A DNA stretch of 64,000 nt from Nocardia aurantia (GTDB lineage: Bacteria > Actinomycetota > Actinomycetes > Mycobacteriales > Mycobacteriaceae), in the NCBI RefSeq assembly GCF_009604425.1, contig NZ_WEGI01000016.1:124001-188000 (forward strand), given 5' to 3'. Positions 1-8,209 of this stretch are shown here, one piece after another. The stretch's first letter is position 1. Each line of letters opens with the position of its first letter. Both the position numbers and the translations under genes were made by a program. The notes under the pieces are model-generated. The model saw only the letters and a list, made by a program, of their open reading frames with translations, searched no databases and was not told the DNA's origin.

Positions 1-135
1 GATCGGCGGGACGGTTCTACGTTTCGAGGCACAGTCCTGACGAACCCGACCGGCGCGGCGTCCCCTTGCGAGCGCGCACCGGGCGCGGCATCGGGTAGTC
101 CGGCGGATGCCGTCGCGCCCGGAACGACGCCCTGC

Positions 136-441
136 TCAGTGCGCGCAGGCGACGCCGGTGCCCTGGGGATCCAGCAACACGCTGTAACCGGGCTGACCGG
201 GATAGATCGGACCGCCACCGTCGGCCCAGACCTGCTCGCAGTTCAGGTAGTGCTTCTTGTCCTTGTCGCTGGTCTTACCGGGCCCGGGCACCAGCTGGCC
301 ACGCGGGCCGACCACCAGATTCGAGCCGTCGGCCCCGGAATTGCCGGAGGCGGCCGGGGCCGGGGTCGCCGTGGCGGCGCCACCGATGAGCAGGGCGGCG
401 GCGACCGCGGGGAGTAATGCGCTGAGGAACGAAAGCTTCAC
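136..441 (-). CDS. secreted excalibur-like small protein
   Basis: A 101-residue protein with a GTG start and a clear signal peptide (hydrophobic run at residues 6-25, ending in an Ala-rich cleavage region). After a Gly/Pro/Ser linker, the C-terminal part contains LNCEQ, PGQPGY and GTGVACAH. This is the pattern of the excalibur calcium-binding domain, with its two conserved cysteines. The usual acidic loop (DxDGxG before the last Cys) reads DPQGTG here, so calcium binding may be weak or lost. It is probably extracellular or wall-associated. Domain assignment is by motif only. It is divergent from the DUF4185 gene. Confidence 0.8.
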   Translation of the reverse strand: MKLSFLSALLPAVAAALLIGGAATATPAPAASGNSGADGSNLVVGPRGQLVPGPGKTSDKDKKHYLNCEQVWADGGGPIYPGQPGYSVLLDPQGTGVACAH

Positions 442-891
442 GATGACAATCCTGTTCGGAGGTTGCCCTCCACTGTAGGGCGATTCCGCGGACCGGCGTG
501 GGATGGCCCGATTGTGCTGTTCATCCCAGTAGAGTCTGCGTTCGGCGAAACGGTGTGGCGCACGGACTTCCGGGCCACACCCGGGAAACGCATTCCTCGA
601 GGGGTTGGTTCAGTGTTCATTGCGCGGCTCGTCACGGGTCTCGTCACTCCGATCGCGCGGTCCGCCGCGGCTGCGGCGGACCGTCCTGTCCCGGCCCGGT
701 CCGGCACTGCTTCACCTCCGTCCGCCACAGCGCAGGTCAGCCCACCCGCCGGTGCGGCACACCCCCGAACCGCCGCAGTGCGTGTCACCGGTCCCGTCGC
801 GGAGCTTGACGCGAGGCCCGTGCCGAGGGTGCTCGCGCAGGTCGCGCCGTCACCTCGCGTAGGTGGCCGGCGGCCGGTGGCGACCACCGGC

Positions 892-2376
892 GTGCGTGCC
901 GTGGCCTCCTCGGCGCGATTACTGGCGGTCGCCGCCGCCGCGCTGACCTGGGCCGCGGTGACCGCGGTACCCGCCGCAGCCGACAGCGAGAACGATTCCA
1001 CCACAACGACTTCGGGCCTATCCGCGCCGGGCGTCGGCCCGTGCGCCGCCGATCCGGCGCCGGTGCACAATTCGCTGATCCCGAAGACGCTGGAGGTACC
1101 GGTGCCGTACCCGGTGCCGACGATCGATCCCGGGCCACCGAAACCGACCGTGCCGCAACGCATCCGGATGGACCTACCGTCGGATCCGTGCACGAACCCG
1201 TGCCCGGATCTCACCGACGTCCCGGAGCCGGAGAGCCTGCTGAGCAGGCTGGGACTACCCGAACTACGGATCAACCCGCAGCCGTTCTATTTCGCGATAC
1301 CCGGCGGCCCGCCACCGCAGCCCGCGCAACCGGCCCCGCCGAACCTCCGGCCGCCGACCGATCCCGCACCGCGCGTGGCGGCCCGGCCCGCCCCGCACGT
1401 GAGCGACGTCCACGAGGTGGCCAAGGAGACCGGCGCCGATTCGATCAACCGCACCGACAAGCGCTGGCAGGTGTACGGCACCGACCTCGGCATCATGTGG
1501 GAGAGCGCCCCCGGCGAGATCGCGATGGCCTTCGGCGACACCGTCGGCCGCGGTTTCCACCCGCCCGGCGGCATGGGCGGCGACTGGCGCAGCAATCTGA
1601 TCGCCTTCTCCAGCAACCGAGACCTCCAGCGCGGCATGGTGATCGACCGGATGGTCACCGACACCCGTTGCCACGCAGCCGAAGTGCTGGACAGCCGCAA
1701 GGCCGACAACATCGAGATCACCACCATCCCGACTTCCGGTTTCGCCCTGGGGAATCGGCAATACCTGAGCTACATGTCGATCCGTACCTGGAACAGCATC
1801 CCGGGCACCTTCTACACCAACTACGGCGGCATCGCCTACTCCGACGACCACGGCGAGACCTGGACCAAGGATCCGTACGCGCACTGGGACAACATCTTCG
1901 GTCTCGCGAATTTCCAAGTGGGCGCGATGGTTCCGCACGGTGACCACGTCTACCTGTTCGGCACCCCCAACACCCGCCTGGGTGCGGTCGGCCTGGCCCG
2001 GGTGCCCACGGATCAGATCCTGAATCCGACCGCCTACCAGTACTGGAGCAACGGCAGCTGGACCCCCGTCGGCGGCGCGGCGGCGGCCACCCCGATCGTG
2101 GACGCACCCGCCGGCGAACTGTCGGTGCGCTTCGACGCCTCGCGCGATGTGTGGCAGATGAGTTACCTCGACACCGGACAGGCCGCGATCGTGGTCCGTG
2201 AGTCGGACACCCCGCAGGGCGAATGGTCGGCGGGCGCCCCGACGGTGACCGTCGCCGACTTCCCGGAGCTCTACGGCGGTTTCATCCACCCGTGGTCCAC
2301 CGGCTCCGACCTGTACTTCACCATCAGTACTTGGAGCGACTACAACGTCTACCTGATGCACGCCACCGTTCAGTAG
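892..2376 (+). CDS. secreted DUF4185 domain protein
   Basis: The reading frame is open back to 463, but the sequence before 892 is low-complexity Ala/Pro/Arg. The GTG at 892 (or 901) opens a convincing signal peptide (RAVASSARLLAVAAAALTW, cleaved near AAADS), so I place the start there. An alternative start is the GTG at 613. The mature protein has a Pro-rich linker (about residues 40-180), then a DUF4185 domain (about 185-490) with VYGTDLGIMWE, an FGDT motif and an Asp-box-like SDDHGETW near residue 316. These are typical of beta-propeller, sialidase-like folds. Function is unknown; probably an exported carbohydrate-interacting protein. The 3' end overlaps the convergent MocR gene by 7 bases. 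Confidence 0.75.
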   Translation: MRAVASSARLLAVAAAALTWAAVTAVPAAADSENDSTTTTSGLSAPGVGPCAADPAPVHNSLIPKTLEVPVPYPVPTIDPGPPKPTVPQRIRMDLPSDPCTNPCPDLTDVPEPESLLSRLGLPELRINPQPFYFAIPGGPPPQPAQPAPPNLRPPTDPAPRVAARPAPHVSDVHEVAKETGADSINRTDKRWQVYGTDLGIMWESAPGEIAMAFGDTVGRGFHPPGGMGGDWRSNLIAFSSNRDLQRGMVIDRMVTDTRCHAAEVLDSRKADNIEITTIPTSGFALGNRQYLSYMSIRTWNSIPGTFYTNYGGIAYSDDHGETWTKDPYAHWDNIFGLANFQVGAMVPHGDHVYLFGTPNTRLGAVGLARVPTDQILNPTAYQYWSNGSWTPVGGAAAATPIVDAPAGELSVRFDASRDVWQMSYLDTGQAAIVVRESDTPQGEWSAGAPTVTVADFPELYGGFIHPWSTGSDLYFTISTWSDYNVYLMHATVQ

Positions 2377-3875
2377 CAGGGCGCCGGGGCCAGCGGTTCG
2401 GTGGTGTGCGGGGTGAGCGCCGCGAAGGCCGCGGCGATCCCCTTCACCGCCACCCGCAGGTCCGATTCCTCCTGGGTGAACGGGAGCCGGACGAAGCGCT
2501 CGAACGCGCCCTGCACCCCGAACCGCGGCCCCGCCGCCAGCAGCACCCCGTGATTCGGCGCGGTCGCGGCGAGCGCGGTGGACACCGGCGCGGGCAGTTG
2601 CACCCACAGCGACATGCCGCCCGAGCCGGGCACCACCCGCCAGTCCGGCAGCTCCTCGGCGAGCGCCGCCAGCAGCGCCGCGCGGCGGCCACGCAACTGC
2701 TCGCACCGCCGCGCGCGGATGACGTCGGCGCGTTCCAGCAGATGCACGGTGGCCAGCTGATCCATCACCGGCGTGCCGAGGTCGACCGTCGAACGGGTGC
2801 CCAGCAGTTTGGTGATCAGCGCCTGACCGGCCCGGACCCAGCCGACCCGCAGACCGCCCCAGAACGATTTGGACGCCGAGCCGATCGTCACGATCTCCGA
2901 ACCCCGGGCGAACGCGGCGACCGGCGGCGGCGTCGCCCCATCGAGCTGCTGATCGACCATCGACTCGTCGATGATCACCGTCATCCGGGTCTCCCGCGCG
3001 ATCGCGGCCAGCTCGGCACGCCCCTCGGCGTTCATCAACATCCCGGTGGGATTGTGGAAATCCGGCACCAGATACGCGGTACTCGCCGCGGTCTGCCGTG
3101 CCGCGCTGCGGATACCGTCCAGATCCCAAGCGGCGTCGGGATATTCGGGACACAGCGGCACCGGTACCGGCCGGGCCCCGACATCGCGGATCGCCTCGAT
3201 GGCGTTGGGATAACTGGGATGGTCGATGAGCACCCGCTCGGCCGGCGCGGTCAGCACATTGAGCAACAGCCGCAGCCCGTGCTGCGCGCCGAGGGTGACC
3301 AGGATCTGGTCGGGCCCGGTGGGCAGACCGCGCTCGGTGTAGCGGCGCGCGATCGCCTCCCGCAGCGCCGGCACGCCCACCGGATCCATCCCGTGCGTGC
3401 CGAGGAAGATCGGAAGTCCTTGCAGCGCAGCGGCATACGCATCGCCCATCTCCGGCGGCGCGGACATCGCGGCATAGGTGAGATCGATGGCGGGTTGTTC
3501 GGCCGCATCCATCGACACCAGAATGCTCCGCGCCGGCTTGCTGCCGTCGTGCGTCACGGTGGGCGGCAGCGCGACCGTGCTGCGCGACCCCTGGCGGCTG
3601 ATCAGGTACCCGTGCTCGCGCAACAAGGTGTACGCGGAGGTGACGGTGGTCCGGCTGACCTCGAGCGCGGCGGTCAGATCACGCTCGCTGGGCAGGGCCA
3701 CCCCCAGCGGCGCCCGCCCGTCGTGGATGAGCAGCCGGATGCTCTCGGCGAGCGCCAGATAGGCGGGCCGGGAGGGCCGTCGCGCCCCCGCGGTGCGAGC
3801 GGAGCCGCCCTCGTCGTACCGCCAGCGACCGAGGTCGCGGGTCAAGGTCGCAGCGCTGATCACCCGATGTGCCAT
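2370..3875 (-). CDS. MocR-family regulator (GntR HTH fused to aminotransferase domain)
   Basis: A 501-residue protein. Residues about 38-98 form a GntR winged helix (SERDLTAALEVSRTTVTSAY). The rest is a class I aminotransferase domain with the PLP-binding lysine in GSASKSFWGG (about residue 336) and an upstream PDFHNPTG motif. MocR proteins bind PLP or a PLP-amino acid adduct and switch a divergent gene. The start is set at the ATG at 3875 because upstream in-frame sequence overlaps the operator-like palindrome. The divergent neighbour is a 74-residue membrane protein, so the regulated pathway cannot be read from context. It could also regulate only itself. Confidence 0.88.
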   Translation of the reverse strand: MAHRVISAATLTRDLGRWRYDEGGSARTAGARRPSRPAYLALAESIRLLIHDGRAPLGVALPSERDLTAALEVSRTTVTSAYTLLREHGYLISRQGSRSTVALPPTVTHDGSKPARSILVSMDAAEQPAIDLTYAAMSAPPEMGDAYAAALQGLPIFLGTHGMDPVGVPALREAIARRYTERGLPTGPDQILVTLGAQHGLRLLLNVLTAPAERVLIDHPSYPNAIEAIRDVGARPVPVPLCPEYPDAAWDLDGIRSAARQTAASTAYLVPDFHNPTGMLMNAEGRAELAAIARETRMTVIIDESMVDQQLDGATPPPVAAFARGSEIVTIGSASKSFWGGLRVGWVRAGQALITKLLGTRSTVDLGTPVMDQLATVHLLERADVIRARRCEQLRGRRAALLAALAEELPDWRVVPGSGGMSLWVQLPAPVSTALAATAPNHGVLLAAGPRFGVQGAFERFVRLPFTQEESDLRVAVKGIAAAFAALTPHTTEPLAPAPCY

Positions 3876-3894
3876 GCGGTCCAGTATCGGTCCG

Positions 3895-3917
3895 GTGGAT
3901 CTTTTGTACAAGTCCAC
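3895..3917. promoter_or_regulatory. putative MocR operator
   Basis: GTGGA and TCCAC arms enclose the perfect palindrome TTGTACAA between the divergent starts at 3875 and 3938. The low-GC dyad position fits an autoregulatory operator; this is inference. Confidence 0.5.
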
Positions 3918-3937
3918 TTCCGGCGCACCCTGAGGCA

Positions 3938-4162
3938 ATGATCAGCTCCCTCGCCGCCGCGGCCGTGGTCGCCCTGTACGCCTGGATCATCTACCGCTGC
4001 GCCCCCAAACCGGGCGAACGCAACCACAACCTGCTGGAACGCTATCGCCCGCACGCGCCGGCGGCCGACTGGTCGATCCCGCCGGACCATTACGACCGAC
4101 TGCGGCAGTACGCCGACCTCCGCGCACTGCCGGCCAACGGTGAACAGTCCAGTCCCGACTGA
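3938..4162 (+). CDS. small single-pass membrane protein
   Basis: A 74-residue protein starting at the ATG at 3938, with a short GAGG element just upstream. The N-terminus is one hydrophobic segment (SSLAAAAVVALYAWIIY), followed by a polar tail with an Asn/His/Arg-rich centre (ERNHNLLERYRPH). No recognised domain. It is divergent from the MocR regulator across 62 bases and is the most likely target of the dyad at 3895-3917. Confidence 0.65.
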   Translation: MISSLAAAAVVALYAWIIYRCAPKPGERNHNLLERYRPHAPAADWSIPPDHYDRLRQYADLRALPANGEQSSPD

Positions 4163-4212
4163 CTGGCCTGCTGTATGCGAGAAATGTCGGTGCCGCAGGG
4201 CACACTGGTCAC

Positions 4213-4767
4213 ATGGCCGAATCCGATGACGGTGCCCACGCCGCGGTGTTGTTCGATACACCGATCGGGGTCTGCGCCCTCGCGTGGACCGATCGGGGCA
4301 TCGTGCGGTTCCGGTTACCGGAGTCCACCCCGGACGAGGCGACGATGCGCGCGAGATTCGCCCGCGCGCGGCTACGCGAGGCCGAGCCCACCGACCTGGC
4401 CCGCACCGTGATCGAGGCCGTCCGCCGGCACCTGACCGGCCGGTTCGACGATTTCCGCTGGATCCCCTTGGACCACACCGGCATTCCCGAATTCCACCGA
4501 GCGGTCTACCGGGTGACCAGATCGATCGACCCGGGCCACACCCTCGGCTACGGTCAGGTCGCCGCGCGCGCCGGACGGCCGCACGGCGCGCAGGCGGTCG
4601 GTCAGGCCATGGGCCGCAACCCGATTCCGCTGATCGTCCCCTGCCATCGCGTGCTGGCCGCCGACCACGCGCTGCACGGCTTCTCGGCCCCCGGCGGCCT
4701 CGAGACCAAACAGCGCCTGCTGGAGATCGAGCAGACCCCCGGCTTCGGCGAGCCCACGCTGTTCTGA
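4213..4767 (+). CDS. ogt: methylated-DNA--protein-cysteine methyltransferase
   Basis: A 184-residue suicide DNA-repair protein that moves the alkyl group from O6-alkylguanine to its own cysteine. The active site VPCHRVL is present, with the acceptor Cys at residue 144. The preceding helix-turn-helix carries GQVAARAGRPHGAQAVGQA and the GR..NP motif that precedes the active site. Length is normal for stand-alone Ogt. It is a single gene, convergent with the Pro-rich secreted protein; only 5 bases separate the two stops. Confidence 0.93.
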   Translation: MAESDDGAHAAVLFDTPIGVCALAWTDRGIVRFRLPESTPDEATMRARFARARLREAEPTDLARTVIEAVRRHLTGRFDDFRWIPLDHTGIPEFHRAVYRVTRSIDPGHTLGYGQVAARAGRPHGAQAVGQAMGRNPIPLIVPCHRVLAADHALHGFSAPGGLETKQRLLEIEQTPGFGEPTLF

Positions 4768-4772
4768 CCGGA

Positions 4773-5195
4773 CTACGGCTGCTGCCCCTGGCTACCCGGA
4801 TTGAGCGCGTTCTGCAGTCCCTGCACGACCTGATCGGGTACCGCATCGGGCATCTGGACATCGTTGCCACCGACCCGCACCGTGCGCGGCGCCGGCTCGG
4901 GCGAGGGCGCCGGGGTCGGGGTGCTCGGCCGCGGCCGGCTGTAACCCGGTGCGGGCGCCTCGGTCTGCGGCGAAGCCTGCCGCAGTTCCACCGGCTGATC
5001 CGAGTCCGGAGCGGGTGCGGGCGGCGGCGCGGCGTCCGCGGCCCCCGGCGCGGGCGCACTGGGTGTGGTCACACCCGGCTGCACCGGCCCCGGCGCGGAG
5101 TGCGCCGCGGCGGCGCAGGCGATCCCGACAACGACCGATCCCGAGGCCAGCGCGGCCCGAACTCCCGCCTTCACAAACCGAATTCGACGCGCCAC
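4773..5195 (-). CDS. exported Pro/Ala-rich protein of unknown function
   Basis: A 140-residue protein. The GTG at 5195 is chosen because it opens a proper signal peptide (ARRIRFVKAGVRAALASGS then a hydrophobic Val/Ala stretch ending AAAHSA). The next 80 residues are mostly Pro/Ala/Thr. The C-terminal 40 residues (VRVGGNDVQMPDAVPDQVV, then a short helix NALNPGSQGQQP) are more protein-like. No known domain. The disordered Pro-rich body suggests a wall-spanning or surface protein, as is common in mycolic-acid bacteria. Confidence 0.6.
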   Translation of the reverse strand: MARRIRFVKAGVRAALASGSVVVGIACAAAAHSAPGPVQPGVTTPSAPAPGAADAAPPPAPAPDSDQPVELRQASPQTEAPAPGYSRPRPSTPTPAPSPEPAPRTVRVGGNDVQMPDAVPDQVVQGLQNALNPGSQGQQP

Positions 5196-5340
5196 GTCGA
5201 GACACCGCCTTGTCGAGATATGGTGTTGACCCTGTGGGCGACCCGATGGTTCACCCGTCTGCATCGTAGCCGCAGCCAAGGCCCCTAGCTATCCGGCCGA
5301 ACGACTCCGGCGGAACTCCGGCGCTACCTACACTGCCCCA

Positions 5341-5436
5341 ATGGATCTGCTGTTCTCGGCGATCGGTTTCCTGGTTTTCCTGGCGATGCTCCGGACGCTG
5401 TGGATGGCGTTGCGCGAATTGGCGAGTCATCGCTGA
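5341..5436 (+). CDS. 31-residue hydrophobic peptide, apparently leaderless
   Basis: ATG at 5341 encodes 31 residues ending LRELASHR: one membrane-spanning segment (LLFSAIGFLVFLAML) followed by a basic tail. A TACACT box at 5329-5334 lies six bases before the ATG, the spacing expected if transcription starts on the start codon. No Shine-Dalgarno is needed or seen. This is too short for routine annotation. The case rests on the promoter spacing, the amphipathic design and the absence of a competing gene. Confidence 0.45.
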   Translation: MDLLFSAIGFLVFLAMLRTLWMALRELASHR

Positions 5437-5775
5437 ACGAACCGAGACCGTCAGCCGATCCACGATCTGCCGATCGGACAACGCCGCCGCGACCACCCGT
5501 CGATGCGCCCGGTCGGTTCGGTGAGCCGCCTCGCTGCACCGTGATCAAGCTTCTCCTCGCGTATTCCCTCGATCGGTCGAGATGAATTCGTATCGAAGCG
5601 CTTTCGAATATCCACCGAAACGAATCCGCGAAAAGTGAATATGCGCAAGGTATTTCGATTGCGCTGTTTGTAAATTTGTTGAGCTGTAGAGGTAGAGTCA
5701 CCGACGCCTCCCGTCCCGAACGGGGGCGGCCCGAACCCATGGCCGCCCTCGTCAGGGAAAGGAGGTGAATGGGAG
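5437..5775 (+). promoter_or_regulatory. AT-richer regulatory leader of the 45-residue peptide gene
   Basis: No credible gene lies in these 339 bases. Bases about 5540-5700 are clearly poorer in GC than the neighbourhood and contain a dyad (TCGAA at 5593-5597, TTCGA at 5603-5607) and TTG- and TAGAGT-like promoter elements near 5670-5697. Two mutually exclusive hairpins follow: CCCGT/ACGGG (5710-5724) and a perfect 8-bp stem GGGCGGCC/GGCCGCCC (5724-5748). They end about 12 bases before the Shine-Dalgarno AGGAGG at 5760-5765. This looks like a structured leader. Confidence 0.4.
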
Positions 5776-5913
5776 ATGGTCGGTAAACACCGTAAGACGG
5801 TGGGTAAACACCGGAAAGGTGAGCCGGCGAACCGCGCAGCCCAGATCTTTGCAATCGCTGCAGCGGCCGCCGCACTCATCTACATGCTGATTCGTATCAA
5901 GCGGATCAGCTAA
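5776..5913 (+). CDS. 45-residue cationic single-pass membrane peptide
   Basis: ATG at 5776 with an excellent ribosome site (AAAGGAGGT, about 10 bases upstream). The peptide opens with a near-perfect heptad repeat, VGKHRKT then VGKHRKG. It continues through a hydrophobic helix (about residues 22-38, mostly Ala/Ile/Leu) and ends IRIKRIS. It has ten Lys/Arg against one Glu. No signal cleavage site and no cysteines. Possible roles are a membrane-active toxin or bacteriocin-like peptide, or a small membrane-complex subunit; the sequence does not decide. It stands alone behind an AT-richer structured leader. Confidence 0.65.
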   Translation: MVGKHRKTVGKHRKGEPANRAAQIFAIAAAAAALIYMLIRIKRIS

Positions 5914-6038
5914 CCCATTCCGGGCCGGGTGTCGTTCACAGCGGCACTCGGTCCGACGTCACATGGTGACGCTCGAAGTATACCCGGCACTCGCTCGATC
6001 GAGCGACTTTATCCAACAGGATGGTGCCGTACCGGAAT

Positions 6039-7136
6039 TCAGTCCGCCCACACCTGTTCGATCGGCGTCGCCTCGCTCGGCGGCGGGGTGGGAATGCCGT
6101 TCGGGGTCCGGGAGAATCGCGGCGCCGGCGCGTGCTGCACGACGCCTTCGATTTCGATCAGGCTGCCGCGCGCGGTGAGGTGCTCGTTCTCCTCCGCCTC
6201 GGTGAAGGTGAGGATCGGGGTGACGCAGGCGTCGGTGCCCGCGAAGACCTCGGTCCATTCGTCACGGGTGCGGCTCTTGAACTTCTCCGTGAACAGTTTC
6301 TTCAGCTGGTCCTGGGACGCGGGGTCGAGTTGGTGGGGCAGGCCCTCGGGGTCGATCTCCAAGCCGCGCAACAGTTCCGCGTAGAACTGGCCCTCGATCG
6401 GGCCGACCGCCATATAGCCGCCGTCGGAGGTCTCATAGGTGTCGTAGAAGGACATGCCCGTGTCGAGCAGGTTGGTGCCGCGCTCGTCGGACCACAGGCC
6501 CATGCCGCGCATACCCCAGATCATGTGCGAAAGGGCAAGGGCGCCATCGACCATCGCGGCGTCGATCACCTGGCCGCGGCCGGACTTCGCGCGCTCGACC
6601 AGGGCCGCCAGGATGCCCGTCACCAGGAACATCGATCCACCGCCGAAGTCTCCCACCATGTTCAGCGGGGGCACGGGGCGTTCGCCCTTGCGGCCGATGG
6701 CATTCAGGACGCCGGTCAGCGAGATGTAGTTGATGTCGTGGCCCGCGCGGTCGGCCAGCGGGCCGAACTGGCCCCAGCCGGTCATCCGGCCGTACACCAG
6801 GCCGGGATTGCGCGCCTGGGTCGCCTCCGGGCCGAGGCCCATCCGCTCGGTGACACCGGGGCGGAAGCCCTCGATCAGCACATCGGCCTTGTCGATGAGT
6901 TTCAGTACCTTCTCGATCTCGGCCGGATCCTTCAGGTTGGCCTCGACGATGGTGCGGCCACGCCACTGCGGCCGGTCCATGACGCCCGGCAGCATCCCGG
7001 GGCGCTGGACCCGCACCACGTCGGCGCCCAGATCGCCCAGCAGCAGCGCCGCGTGCGGTCCGGGGCCGATCCCGGCCAGTTCGACAATCCTGATGCCCGC
7101 CAGCGGTCCCTGTTTCGCGGTGGATGGAGTGCTCAC
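6039..7136 (-). CDS. mcr: alpha-methylacyl-CoA racemase (CaiB/BaiF CoA-transferase family)
   Basis: A 365-residue protein that interconverts the R and S forms of 2-methylacyl-CoAs so that beta-oxidation of methyl-branched lipids or sterol side chains can proceed. The N-terminus LAGIRIVELAGIGPGPHAA is typical of the racemase branch. The catalytic residues line up with those of the mycobacterial enzyme at a constant offset of seven: His133 (GHDINY), Asp163 (VGDFGGGS) and Glu248 (IEGQFYAELL). It is monocistronic, about 130 bases upstream of a convergently oriented intergenic stretch. Confidence 0.92.
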   Translation of the reverse strand: MSTPSTAKQGPLAGIRIVELAGIGPGPHAALLLGDLGADVVRVQRPGMLPGVMDRPQWRGRTIVEANLKDPAEIEKVLKLIDKADVLIEGFRPGVTERMGLGPEATQARNPGLVYGRMTGWGQFGPLADRAGHDINYISLTGVLNAIGRKGERPVPPLNMVGDFGGGSMFLVTGILAALVERAKSGRGQVIDAAMVDGALALSHMIWGMRGMGLWSDERGTNLLDTGMSFYDTYETSDGGYMAVGPIEGQFYAELLRGLEIDPEGLPHQLDPASQDQLKKLFTEKFKSRTRDEWTEVFAGTDACVTPILTFTEAEENEHLTARGSLIEIEGVVQHAPAPRFSRTPNGIPTPPPSEATPIEQVWAD

Positions 7137-7263
7137 GACCTACCTCGGTTCGTCCTCGATGCCTACGTCCGGACCATAACGGACTATTGGCATCCGGACA
7201 ACAAGCCGGCTCCACCGGCGGGGGACCGACGTTACGCGCCCGGCCGGGGGTCGCCGCCGCCGA

Positions 7264-8124
7264 CTACTCGATGATCGGCAGCGGCCGGGTGTCGTCACCG
7301 GAGGGCAGATCGTCGCGGTGCAGGCGGAGGGTGGACGGGCCGGTGGTGGGCAGTGGTCGGGTGGTCGCGGCGTCGGTGTGGACCGCTTTCACCGGGAGGC
7401 CGTAGAAGGCGCGCGCGTTGTCGTCCAGGACCCGGTACATATCGGCGCCGATGGCGTCGGCGATCACGCCGATGTCCGAGTCGCGGAAGGCGCGGCCGGT
7501 GCGGATGCCGGGCAGGTCGGTGCCGAACATCAGGGCCTGCGGGTTGACCGCGTGGATGCGGCGCAGCGCGCGCGGCACGTTCATCGTCACCCGGCCGAAG
7601 CCGGACGCCTTCACCTTCGCGCCGCGATCGACGAGGTTCAGCAGGTACGGCAGGCATTCGTCGGACATGCCGAGATGGTCGACCGACAGCGCGGGCAGCT
7701 TGCTGATCACCGGTTGCAGCGAGCCCAGGGTGGAACCGTCGATATACAGCTCGACGTGCCAGCGGGCCAGGTCCCAGGCGCGGCGCGCCTGCTGGGTCAG
7801 GGTGACGATGTCACCGGCGGCCCGCTTGAGATTGAATCGCAGCGCCCGCACGCCGTGGCGGTGCAGTTCCAGGATCTGCTCGTCGGTGGTGTCGGGGTGC
7901 AGATTGGTCACCCCGACCCAGCCGGGACCGAGCTCGGTCAGGGCCGCCCGCAGGAAGCTCTGATCGGTGCCCTGGAACGAACCGCTGACCACCGCACCAC
8001 CGTCGACGTCGAAGCGCGCCATCCGCTTTCGATAGTCGGCGATGGTGTAGGGCGGCGGCAGGTAGCCCTCGTTCTCGACCAACGGGAACCGTGGGTCGAC
8101 GATGTGAAAATGGGCATCGAACAC
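7264..8124 (-). CDS. amidohydrolase-2 family TIM-barrel hydrolase
   Basis: A 286-residue protein beginning FDAHFHIVD, the HxH metal motif of the amidohydrolase-2 family. Other family marks are a histidine in SVDHLGM and a late Asp in FGTDLPGIR. The family includes decarboxylases, lactonases and dicarboxylic-acid lactone hydrolases. The substrate cannot be told from sequence or neighbours. It lies between fprA and mcr on the same strand but is separated from both by gaps with no clear operon overlap. Confidence 0.85.
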   Translation of the reverse strand: MFDAHFHIVDPRFPLVENEGYLPPPYTIADYRKRMARFDVDGGAVVSGSFQGTDQSFLRAALTELGPGWVGVTNLHPDTTDEQILELHRHGVRALRFNLKRAAGDIVTLTQQARRAWDLARWHVELYIDGSTLGSLQPVISKLPALSVDHLGMSDECLPYLLNLVDRGAKVKASGFGRVTMNVPRALRRIHAVNPQALMFGTDLPGIRTGRAFRDSDIGVIADAIGADMYRVLDDNARAFYGLPVKAVHTDAATTRPLPTTGPSTLRLHRDDLPSGDDTRPLPIIE

Positions 8125-8209
8125 GTGATCAGCATGCCTCGAGACGGGGACGGATGGGGATCCGGACGGCTCGCCGGGCGGATGCCGGATGGCTACCGAT
8201 ATCCGGTGA

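Noticed and set aside
5400..5585. 61-codon plus-strand frame after the 31-residue peptide
   Set aside because: No ribosome site, Pro/Arg/Asp-rich composition, runs into the AT-rich promoter region.
5769..5786. Five-codon frame (ATG at 5769) overlapping the start of the 45-residue peptide
   Set aside because: Only about three bases from the Shine-Dalgarno, too close to be translated efficiently; probably chance.
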